Assembly (NCBI GenBank): GCA_002435875.1
Contig: DIVN01000128.1
Span: forward strand, 1-5,632
Reading direction: 5' to 3'
Length of the DNA stretch: 5,632 bases
Origin: Anaerolineales bacterium UBA6131
Lineage (GTDB): Bacteria; Chloroflexota; Anaerolineae; UBA2200
The notes beneath the pieces were generated by a model. That model ran no database searches. It saw only the letters and a list, made by a program, of their open reading frames with translations, and was not told the origin of the DNA. Below, in pieces: positions 1 through 5,632 of this stretch. Each line of letters opens with the position of its first letter. Position 1 is the stretch's first letter. The position numbers and the translations under genes were made by a program.

Positions 1-1879
1 AGCCGCCGCACCCGTGGCACTTGGCAGGCGTCACCTCGGCTGCCTTACCAACCTCAACGGTGATCGCATTGTAGGGGCATTTGGTCGCACAGATGCCGCA
101 CTTTTTTCCCTGAGCTGAGATGCAGCGATCCTCCCAGACATGCGCGACGATCGGCTCGATTTCCCAGGTGTCGGCATTGAGGATGCGCGCCGCGCGTGAG
201 GCAGCGCCACTGCCCTGAGCCACGCTGGCCGGGATATCCTTCGGCCCTTGGGCCGCGCCAGCCAGGAAGATGCCGTCCGTCGGCGAGTCCACAGGTCGCA
301 GCTTGGGGTGGTATTCCATGAAGAACCCATCGGGGCTGCGACTGATGTTGAGGATCGAGCCCATCTCATCCGTATCAGCGCGCGGTACGGCTGCCGTAGA
401 CAGCACTACCAGCTCGGACTCCATCTCGATCGTCTGACCGAGACCTACATCCTCGGCCTGCACGAACAGGTTCCCGGTCTTGGGGTCCTCGGTGATGATC
501 GAGGGCCGGCCTTGCACAAAGCGGATGCCCACCTCTCGCGCCCGGCGGTAGAACTCTTCGTAACCCTTCGACGGGGTGCGGATGTCCATGTAGAAGATGG
601 TGATGTCCGCGTCTGGGTAGGTCATCTTCCACTGCAGGGCATTCTTGATCGTATACATGCAACAGAAGCCGGAGCAATACAAGTTGTAGCGCTCGTCCCG
701 TGAGCCCACGCACTGGATGAAGGCGATCCGCTTGGGGAATTTCTTGTCCGACGGGCGCATGATCTGGCCAGCCGTGGGGCCTGCCGAGTTGTTGATGCGC
801 TCCAGCTCCAGGGCGGTAATCACGTTGGGATAGCGCCCATAGCCGTAGGCCTCGATGGCCGAGGGGTCAAAGCTGTCAAAGCCAGTGGCTACCACGATAC
901 TGCCCACATCCAGCCACTTTTGCTCAGCCTGCTGGCTGAAATCGATGGCGTCAAGCTTGCCACAGGCGTCGACACACTTGTAGCACTTGATGCAATTATC
1001 AAGATCGATCACATAGCGCAGCGGCACAGCCTGGCTGTGCGGGATGTAGATCGCCTTGCGTGGCGCCAGGCCTTCTTCAAACTCGTTGGGCACTTCGATC
1101 GGGCAGACGGGCGAACAGGCACCGCAACCGTTGCAGCGATCCATGACCACATAGCGAGGCTTGTGCTCCACCAGCACTTTGAAATTGCCGATGAATCCTT
1201 CAACCCGCTTGACATCTGTATAGGACATTACTTGGATATTGGGGTGACGCGCCGCGTCAACCATCTTGGGTGCAAGAATTCAAATCGAACAGTCCATCGT
1301 GGGAAAGGTCTTGTTCAACTGCGCCATCCTTCCCCCGATGCTTGGCTCCTTCTCGACCAGATAAGTCTTGACGCCCATGTCTGCCAGGTCTAGCGCACTG
1401 CTAATGCCGGCGACGCCACCACCGATGACCATAGCCGTCTTGGTCACCGGCACGGTGATCATGGTCAGAGGCGTGAGAAAACGGGCCTTGGCAACCGCGC
1501 TTGCCACCAGCTCCTTGGCTTTCTCCAGCGCCGCCTCCGGCTCGTGAGCGTGTACCCACGTGTCTTGCTCACGGATGTTGGCCATTTCGAATAGGAAGGG
1601 GTTCAGGCCAGCCTCCGCTACACAGGCCCGGAAAGTCGGCTCATGTAATCTGACCGAGCATGCAGCCACCACTACCCGGTTAAGCTTGTGCTTCTTGATA
1701 TCTTCCTGGATCTGGCGTTGTCCGGCGTCTGAGCAAGTGTACAGGCTATCATTCGTCAAGACCACGCCCGGAAGCGCTGCAGCAGATTCTGCCACCGCCT
1801 TCGGATCGATGACGCTCCCGATGTTGGAGCCACAGTGGCACACGTAAACGCCAATTCTCAGATCTCCATTCTCGCTCAT
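1..1879 (-). CDS. hdrA: HdrA-type heterodisulfide reductase / electron-bifurcating FAD-FeS subunit A, probable selenoprotein, 3' end outside window
   Basis: HdrA is the cytoplasmic FAD and iron-sulfur subunit of heterodisulfide reductase-type complexes and the expected site of flavin-based electron bifurcation. The N-terminal domain carries C14, C16, C49 and C74 (VYVCHCGSN, YTCSDAGQ, AACSVRLHEPTF). A Rossmann FAD motif GGGVAG is at 153-158, followed by EKEPSIGGRMAQL. Codon 200 is an in-frame TGA at the conserved cysteine of DCSxCxLxPK. The frame then runs open for 426 codons to the edge. It contains an inserted two-cluster ferredoxin domain (C249/252/255/259 and C296/299/302/306), a CVGSRDE...YCSGFCC motif (C390, C402, C406, C407) typical of the unusual HdrA cluster, and a C-terminal ferredoxin start (C586/594/597/601, then CHGCGG). 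Start ATG 1879 is chosen for its AGGAG site six bases upstream; an in-frame ATG at 1900 has no such site. Family identity is near certain; redox partners are not visible. Confidence 0.93.
1231..1276 (-). promoter_or_regulatory. Putative bacterial SECIS hairpin inside hdrA mRNA
   Basis: Numbering bases after the UGA as +1 onward, UGACGC at +21 to +26 (1259-1254) pairs perfectly with GCGUCA at +30 to +35 (1250-1245), closing a three-base loop GGC (1253-1251). After one U-C mismatch, G18-G19 can pair with C37-C38 (1262-1261 with 1243-1242). A lower helix, CUUG (1276-1273) with CAAG (1234-1231), could close the base. A short GC-rich upper stem about 20 bases after the UGA, with G in the first two loop positions, matches the general bacterial SECIS pattern recognised by SelB. 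Pairing was found by eye and no energy was calculated. The element is coding sequence as well, so some pairing could be chance. Confidence 0.6.
1280..1282 (-). other. In-frame TGA, probable selenocysteine codon (Sec200 of HdrA)
   Basis: Reading the minus strand, ACG ATG GAC TGT TCG ATT is followed by TGA and then ATT CTT GCA CCC AAG, giving T-M-D-C-S-I-[TGA]-I-L-A-P-K. HdrA homologues have cysteine at the TGA position. UGA at a conserved redox or metal-binding cysteine, with the same frame and family continuing on both sides, is the classical signature of selenocysteine. HdrA is already known as a selenoprotein family in some methanogens and some bacteria. The alternative is a single substitution of TGT or TGC, either a nonsense mutation or a sequencing error. 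The downstream hairpin favours selenocysteine. SelA, SelB, SelD and tRNA-Sec genes are not in the window. Confidence 0.8.
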
Positions 1880-2022
1880 TGACCTCTCCTGGACATACAA
1901 GGTGATCTAGCCATCGAACTGAGGCCAGCTGGCACCAACCTTCCGGGTCAGGCCCGCCATGCCCCGTCTGGTACGCCAGTCACATCCGAATTGTGGCCAG
2001 TACGCGTCGCTCTGCCGTTGTA
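1880..2022. other. Intergenic spacer between moaD-like gene and hdrA
   Basis: This 143-base gap holds the hdrA ribosome binding site and a short perfect inverted repeat GCCAGCTGGC at 1924-1933. I see no T-tract next to that repeat and no convincing -35/-10 pair. hdrA may therefore be read through from the MoaD-like gene or use a promoter type I cannot recognise. No open reading frame in the gap looks like a gene. Confidence 0.5.
1883..1890 (-). promoter_or_regulatory. Ribosome binding site of hdrA
   Basis: On the minus strand AGGAGAGG precedes the ATG at 1879-1877, with six bases between AGGAG and the ATG. It decides the start in favour of ATG 1879 over the in-frame ATG at 1900, which lies upstream of this site. 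Confidence 0.75.
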
Positions 2023-2304
2023 TCAGCCTCCTGCCTCCACAAACAGCAGCAGAAGCTTCTGCCCTAGTTGAGGGCGATACTCCAAGTCACGGGGCACGAA
2101 ACGCGCATCGATGTTGAAAAAGTAGGGTTCGCGAAGTCCAAAGGTAACGGGATCCACAAGCGGCCCGACAAACGAAGGATACTGCTCCACCAGGCCGCGC
2201 ACCACATCGCGCAGGGTCGCATCATCCGCGACCTGGACAATAGTCTCCTTCACCCCACTGAGTCGCCGCGGCAACCCGAAAAACTCGACTGTGAACTCGC
2301 TCAT
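2023..2304 (-). CDS. MoaD/ThiS-family ubiquitin-like sulfur-carrier protein
   Basis: A 93-residue protein beginning MSEFTVEFFGLPRRLSG and ending LLLLFVEAGG. The length, the beta-rich start, the central helix region (ATLRDVVRGLVEQYPSF, about residues 29-45) and above all the terminal Gly-Gly mark a beta-grasp sulfur carrier. Such proteins are adenylated on the last glycine by a MoeB/ThiF-type enzyme, loaded with sulfur as a thiocarboxylate, and pass it on in molybdopterin, thiamin or related synthesis. The GG is the true end of the protein, so no C-terminal trimming is needed. The start ATG has GGAG six bases upstream (2311-2314). No MoaE, MoeB or ThiG partner is visible, so the pathway cannot be named. 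MoaD-like genes are known beside tungsten or molybdenum aldehyde oxidoreductase and Hdr genes, which makes a cofactor role reasonable but unproven. Confidence 0.82.
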   Translation of the reverse strand: MSEFTVEFFGLPRRLSGVKETIVQVADDATLRDVVRGLVEQYPSFVGPLVDPVTFGLREPYFFNIDARFVPRDLEYRPQLGQKLLLLFVEAGG

Positions 2305-2350
2305 ACTCTACTCCACAAGCAGCTCGAGCCCAAGGAACACAATTCTGGAC

Positions 2351-2380
2351 AATATAGCATCAAGCGCACCGAAAGGCCAA
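2351..2380 (-). promoter_or_regulatory. Possible sigma70-type promoter upstream of the moaD-like gene
   Basis: On the minus strand TTGGCC (2380-2375) is followed after 18 bases by TATATT (2356-2351). This would start transcription roughly 40 bases before the MoaD-like ATG at 2304. The -10 is good and the -35 matches only in its first three bases. It lies in the 113-base gap after tldE, which otherwise contains no gene and no clear terminator. Confidence 0.35.
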
Positions 2381-2417
2381 ACGGACGGAGAATTGGCAGC
2401 GAGGCGCCGACTCACCG

Positions 2418-3743
2418 TCATGCACCTGCCACCGTGATTTGTGGAAAGTACGCGGCTCGCGGACCGTGATAGCTGCCCAGGAACGCGGTCTCGCTGGACC
2501 ACCTGGCTGCCGCCAGCGCGCTCAGAAGGTTGCCACTAATTGAGCCACCTCGCACCGGGCGACGCTGGCCTGACCGCAGCTCGTAACCCAGCCGTATCTC
2601 CCCCACAAAATCGCCGGTAATCGGATCAGGGCTCATGGCTGAGAACGACACGATATGGTAGAGTGGCCCGGGTTCGCTCAAGAGAGCATCATAGGACTGG
2701 CTTCCTCCGCCGATCTCCATGTTCCCAAAGGCGCCCGTGGCCGGAAGCTGCAAGTACTCCGCATAGCGGCTGGGTCCCCACAGATGTTCGAGAATCCCGT
2801 CCTTCACGACCAACAGACGCTGGGCAGGAAGGCCATCATCCTCAACCGCGCGACTGCGTACACCATAGGGCAAGAGCGCGTTGGAGAAAAAGGTGAACGG
2901 CTCACCCACCGGCGCCTCCTTGAAAATGGACTGCCCGGGCTGCCAGGAGGTCATTTTCTGGTAGCGAGCCTGCGCAGATGAGCCAAACACCAGCGGCGAG
3001 TCACCGCCGCCCATCAACAGCTCGTCAAGCGCCTCATCGCTGACCACTACAGGATAGGTCCCCGTGGTTGGGGCCGTCGCCACCAGTGCATCCCTGGCAT
3101 ACTGTGCGTGACGGTCCACGAGGTCGGCCACATCCAGGTCGCGCGCCCTGCGCCGTTCACATCCAATGTTCGACTCCATCTCGTCGCCGTGACCGGCGGC
3201 CAACAGGACCATCTCCAACATCACGTGCGTCGCGACCTGACTCCCCTGTGCACCCTGGCTATTCAGAAACTCGACGCGCTCCTCCTCCACAAAGGCTTCC
3301 GCGCTGGACAGCCTGACGCCCGGCTTGTCGCGCAGCGCCTCGCCTACCTGGGCGATGAGCTGCTCGGCTACAACATGGGGATTTGTCTGAATCTCGGGCT
3401 CGGTCATCGCTACCTCCGGATAGGAGGAGGCGCCCGGCAGGCTCCACACAGGATTGTCCGAGAGGCTGGCCATAAAGACCGCATCGCTCAGTCGAGCCGA
3501 CAGGCGCGGCCGATCGCTCTCCAGGAGCGTGATGAGCGTTTCGCCGCGAAACATGCCATCTCCGTTGGCGCCGGCGTGGTCGTTTAGCACATGCGCCAAC
3601 ACCCGCTCTGTCGTCACCTGACGTCTGCTTTCGGTCCTGTCGCCGATCACATAGTGCTGCGTGCTCTTTTTCGAGATCGCGCGCAGAGACCAATCATGCA
3701 CGCCCGATGTTTGTTCGATTTGACGCTTGATTTCGCTCAGCAT
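2418..3743 (-). CDS. tldE: TldE/PmbA-family subunit of the TldD/TldE metalloprotease
   Basis: A 441-residue protein starting MLSEIKRQIEQTSG, about the usual length for TldE/PmbA. Family-like stretches include FVEEERVEFLNSQG near the middle, VVVSDEALDELL, and the C-terminal half with LVVKDGILEHLWGPSRYAEYL, NMEIGGGSQSYDALL and GDFVGEIRLGYEL. The HExxxH zinc motif of TldD is absent, as is normal for TldE, which forms the protease complex with TldD. The family is known for proteolysis of unfolded peptides and for leader-peptide removal in maturation of some modified peptides such as microcin B17. ATG 3743-3741 overlaps the TGA stop of tldD by one base, and GAGG lies eight bases upstream (3755-3752), which indicates translational coupling. 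An open frame extends upstream to an ATG at 3821, but that lies inside tldD and is rejected. Confidence 0.9.
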   Translation of the reverse strand: MLSEIKRQIEQTSGVHDWSLRAISKKSTQHYVIGDRTESRRQVTTERVLAHVLNDHAGANGDGMFRGETLITLLESDRPRLSARLSDAVFMASLSDNPVWSLPGASSYPEVAMTEPEIQTNPHVVAEQLIAQVGEALRDKPGVRLSSAEAFVEEERVEFLNSQGAQGSQVATHVMLEMVLLAAGHGDEMESNIGCERRRARDLDVADLVDRHAQYARDALVATAPTTGTYPVVVSDEALDELLMGGGDSPLVFGSSAQARYQKMTSWQPGQSIFKEAPVGEPFTFFSNALLPYGVRSRAVEDDGLPAQRLLVVKDGILEHLWGPSRYAEYLQLPATGAFGNMEIGGGSQSYDALLSEPGPLYHIVSFSAMSPDPITGDFVGEIRLGYELRSGQRRPVRGGSISGNLLSALAAARWSSETAFLGSYHGPRAAYFPQITVAGA

Positions 3744-5140
3744 CAGCCCAACCTCGCCCGGAGTTTGAGATGTGGCCCACCAGATGACACGGGCACCCAC
3801 TCCTTGTGCCCCTTGCCACAAGTACCGCCGCTCAACTGAAAGTCATCGCCAACGGCCACGATGCTCTTGAGAATGTCCGGCACATACCCGGTGATGCCGA
3901 TCGGCGCAAAGATGCGCCCGGTCCGCTTCCCGTGGCGGATCTCCTCGCCGTAGTGACTGGTCACCTGCATGCCCCAGCCTTTCGGGTCCTCCATGCCGCT
4001 CGAGGTCTTGTTCAGGTACACGCCCTGGTCCACGCTCTCAATCATTGCCTCCACCGGCGTGGTGCCTGGGGCGAAGAAGGTGTTGGACATGCGCGCGTAC
4101 ACCTTGCGCTCGATGCTCTCGCGACGACCGTTGGCGCTGCGCGGCATGCGTAGGCTATGCGCAGAGCCAAGATCAGAGATCCCGCGCTCAAATACCCCGT
4201 CGCGAATGATGTACGTTGGCCGCGCAAGCTCGCCCTCGTCGTCGAAGAAATACGAACCGTGGCCACCACCATAGGAGGGGTCGTCGAGTATGCTGACAAG
4301 CGGAGACGCGATCTGCTGGCCCAGGTACTGGCGAGAACGGGCCCGGTGTTTGAGAAACATGTCCAGCTCCACACCGTGCCCAAACGCCTCATGCGCGATT
4401 ACTCCGGAGACGTCAGGTGAGCCGATCACGTCGCACATGCCTGGCAGAACCTTCTCAGCGGTCAACAGCGCAACGGAGCTGTGGCATAGCGATTCTAGCT
4501 CGCTCTCGGTTACTTCCAGGAGCTCGAGGCCCCCCGTGCCCTCTTTTCCCAGCCAGTCGTAACGAATCTGTGTCCCGTCGCTAACCGCCATGACCACCAT
4601 CATGCGCAGTCGAGTAATGATCTGTGACAACTGCCTGGCCCGGTTGGCGAAAGCCTTAACTTCGTGCAACTCCTGATAGCTTACTTGCACGTTCACGATG
4701 CGCGGATCCAGGCCTCGAGCCTTGGCATGGAGCTCGCGGCAGCGGTCCAGCTTCTGCTTGGGCGTCATGTCGTTGGGGTCGATCTCACAACTGGTCGCAT
4801 AATGCCCGCGTGCTGGCTCTCCCGGGTCGATGACTTCCGCGCTCGGCACCACCTGCAGCGACCGGACAAACTCGCGCGCGAGTCTCTTGGTGCGCTCCGG
4901 CTGCAGGTCGCTGTTCGCCGCCTCCTCAAACGCTGCGCCAGTCCAAACGGTCAGCACGATGCCCTGTCGTGGCTCCATCTCGCTGACATCCTGCTCGCGG
5001 TCAGTTACGCGGATGCGCTGGCCTGCATTGCGGGAAACCAGTGCTGCAGCATACGGCACGCGTGTCTCCATCTCTGCAACCAGATCCGGCAATGTGGCCT
5101 GTATATCCGCCAGCTCAGCCGGGAAGTGCGTCCGATCCAT
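3743..5140 (-). CDS. tldD: TldD zinc metalloprotease subunit
   Basis: A 465-residue cytoplasmic metallopeptidase of the TldD/PmbA family, active with TldE encoded directly downstream. The zinc motif HEAFGHGVE gives ligands H250 and H254 and catalytic E251. The third ligand expected for the family is the cysteine of GGTCGKG, C441. Other conserved segments are ILDDPSYGGGHGSYFFDDEG (286-305), RPTYIIRDGVFERGISD (307-323), and MPRSANGRR followed by RMSNTFFAPG (332-359). The start is ATG 5140, which has AAGGAG six bases upstream (5152-5147); an in-frame ATG at 5176 overlaps the predicted -10 box and is unlikely. No signal peptide or membrane segment is seen. All catalytic residues are present, so the enzyme should be active. 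No modified-peptide precursor gene is visible, so its substrate here is unknown. Confidence 0.95.
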   Translation of the reverse strand: MDRTHFPAELADIQATLPDLVAEMETRVPYAAALVSRNAGQRIRVTDREQDVSEMEPRQGIVLTVWTGAAFEEAANSDLQPERTKRLAREFVRSLQVVPSAEVIDPGEPARGHYATSCEIDPNDMTPKQKLDRCRELHAKARGLDPRIVNVQVSYQELHEVKAFANRARQLSQIITRLRMMVVMAVSDGTQIRYDWLGKEGTGGLELLEVTESELESLCHSSVALLTAEKVLPGMCDVIGSPDVSGVIAHEAFGHGVELDMFLKHRARSRQYLGQQIASPLVSILDDPSYGGGHGSYFFDDEGELARPTYIIRDGVFERGISDLGSAHSLRMPRSANGRRESIERKVYARMSNTFFAPGTTPVEAMIESVDQGVYLNKTSSGMEDPKGWGMQVTSHYGEEIRHGKRTGRIFAPIGITGYVPDILKSIVAVGDDFQLSGGTCGKGHKEWVPVSSGGPHLKLRARLG

Positions 5141-5146
5141 GGGCTT

Positions 5147-5152
5147 CTCCTT
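5147..5152 (-). promoter_or_regulatory. Ribosome binding site of tldD
   Basis: AAGGAG on the minus strand, six bases before ATG 5140. It fixes the tldD start against the in-frame ATG at 5176. Confidence 0.75.
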
Positions 5153-5174
5153 GTCCGATGTTGCCTGTCGGTGC

Positions 5175-5203
5175 ATTGTATCCCGCCAGGTTCAGAGCAC
5201 CAA
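5175..5203 (-). promoter_or_regulatory. Sigma70-type promoter for tldD-tldE
   Basis: On the minus strand TTGGTG (5203-5198), a 17-base spacer and TACAAT (5180-5175) form a good housekeeping promoter. Transcription would begin near 5168, leaving a leader of about 28 bases with the AAGGAG site before ATG 5140. Confidence 0.7.
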
Positions 5204-5217
5204 ACCTCGCCATTTCG

Positions 5218-5246
5218 TTGCACAAAACTGCCGATATGCGTAGAAT
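5218..5246 (+). promoter_or_regulatory. Sigma70-type promoter for the UvrD/PcrA helicase gene
   Basis: TTGCAC (5218-5223), exactly 17 bases, then TAGAAT (5241-5246). Transcription would start near 5252-5254, giving a leader of about 26 bases that contains GGAGAAGG (5270-5277) before ATG 5279. Confidence 0.7.
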
Positions 5247-5278
5247 TGGCGATGCATTTTGCTCGCTTTGGAGAAGGC

Positions 5279-5632
5279 ATGGATCTCTTGGAAAAACTGA
5301 ATTCTGCTCAGCAAGCTGCTGTGCAGGTCCTTGATGGCCCGATGCTCGTCCTGGCTGGACCGGGTTCGGGCAAGACCCGTGTACTAACCTATCGCATTGC
5401 ACACCTGGTCAAGGATTGTGGCATCGATCCCCACGGCATCATGGCCGTCACCTTTACCAACAAGGCAGCGCGCGAGATGCGCAGCCGCCTCCAAAAGCTG
5501 ATTGGCGAGCAGTCGCTGGACCGCCTGACCATGGGCACCTTTCACGCTATCTGCGCGAGATTGCTGCGTCGTGAGGCCAGGGCGATAGATTTGCCGCCGA
5601 ACTTCGTCATATACGACAGAGACGATCAGCTG
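5279..5632 (+). CDS. UvrD/PcrA-family superfamily 1 DNA helicase, N-terminal part (3' end outside window)
   Basis: The first 118 residues of a 3'-to-5' superfamily 1A DNA helicase of the UvrD/PcrA/Rep group, which acts in nucleotide excision repair, mismatch repair or replication restart. The Q-motif region LNSAQQAAV lies at 7-15, Walker A AGPGSGKTR at 26-34, motif Ia VTFTNKAAREM at 57-67 and the TFHAICARLLRREA segment at about 86-99. Full-length members are usually about 650-750 residues, so most of the gene lies to the right. ATG 5279 is chosen for the GGAG at 5270-5273, five bases upstream. An in-frame ATG at 5252 would add nine residues but coincides with the predicted transcription start. 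PcrA, UvrD and Rep cannot be separated from the N-terminus alone. Confidence 0.95.
   Translation, partial: MDLLEKLNSAQQAAVQVLDGPMLVLAGPGSGKTRVLTYRIAHLVKDCGIDPHGIMAVTFTNKAAREMRSRLQKLIGEQSLDRLTMGTFHAICARLLRREARAIDLPPNFVIYDRDDQL

Noticed and set aside
248..703. Plus-strand open frame of 151 codons
   Set aside because: It lies opposite the clearly coding HdrA region and has no recognisable motif; it is a GC-rich shadow frame.
1276..1281. GAATTC straddling the TGA as a possible cloning junction
   Set aside because: The HdrA reading frame and motif D-C-S-I-x-I-L-A-P-K continue smoothly across it, so the restriction-like site is coincidental.
1280..1879. hdrA as a truncated gene or pseudogene ending at the TGA
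   Set aside because: The same frame continues for 426 codons with intact HdrA motifs, no second stop and no frameshift, and a SECIS-like hairpin follows. A point error or nonsense mutation remains possible but is less likely.
1924..1933. Perfect inverted repeat GCCAGCTGGC as a terminator
   Set aside because: It has no loop and no following T-tract on either strand. It could be a protein-binding site, but nothing supports that.
2068..2469. Plus-strand open frame of 133 codons
   Set aside because: It is antisense to the MoaD-like gene, its upstream gap and the end of tldE, with no recognisable motif, so it is not supported as a gene.
3108..3587. Plus-strand open frame of 159 codons
   Set aside because: It is fully antisense to tldE, which is a good family match; the sequence resembles no known protein.
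3744..3821. Upstream start of tldE at ATG 3821
   Set aside because: It would overlap tldD by 79 bases and add 26 residues with no family likeness, whereas ATG 3743 sits in a one-base stop-start overlap with a GAGG site.

Overview
The window is bacterial and fairly GC-rich. It holds four genes on the minus strand and the start of one gene on the plus strand. Reading leftward from about 5140 the minus-strand order is tldD, tldE (pmbA), a small MoaD/ThiS-like sulfur-carrier gene, and hdrA, which runs off the left edge. At the right edge the divergent plus-strand gene encodes a UvrD/PcrA-type DNA helicase. The evidence for a bacterium is the Shine-Dalgarno sites, two sigma70-type promoters and the helicase. 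The HdrA flavoprotein points to an anaerobe with flavin-based electron bifurcation, such as a sulfate reducer, an anaerobic Chloroflexota member or a relative. The exact phylum cannot be fixed from this window.

Region by region: 1-1879 is a partial hdrA, 1880-2022 a short spacer, 2023-2304 the MoaD-like gene, and 2305-2417 a spacer with a possible promoter. tldE (2418-3743) and tldD (3743-5140) overlap by one base, and their products are expected to form the TldD/TldE metalloprotease. 5141-5278 is a compact divergent promoter region, and 5279-5632 is the 5' part of the helicase gene. No stretch longer than 300 bases lacks a gene. No RNA genes, insertion sequences or CRISPR arrays were seen.

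The main observation is in hdrA. Its frame is interrupted once, by a TGA at 1280-1282 (codon 200). This TGA stands where HdrA proteins normally carry a conserved cysteine, in the motif D-C-S-I-[TGA]-I-L-A-P-K. The frame then stays open for 426 codons to the window edge and keeps every expected iron-sulfur cysteine motif. A GC-rich hairpin with a G at the start of its apical loop lies 20 bases after the TGA, as expected for a bacterial SECIS element. The best reading is a selenocysteine-containing HdrA that standard annotation would split into a 199-residue stub and a headless downstream gene.

How the genes work together is partly clear. TldD and TldE act as a complex. HdrA should take electrons through its FAD and iron-sulfur clusters and pass them to partners that are probably encoded beyond the left edge. 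The role of the MoaD-like carrier between them is open; it could serve molybdenum or tungsten cofactor synthesis or another sulfur-transfer step.
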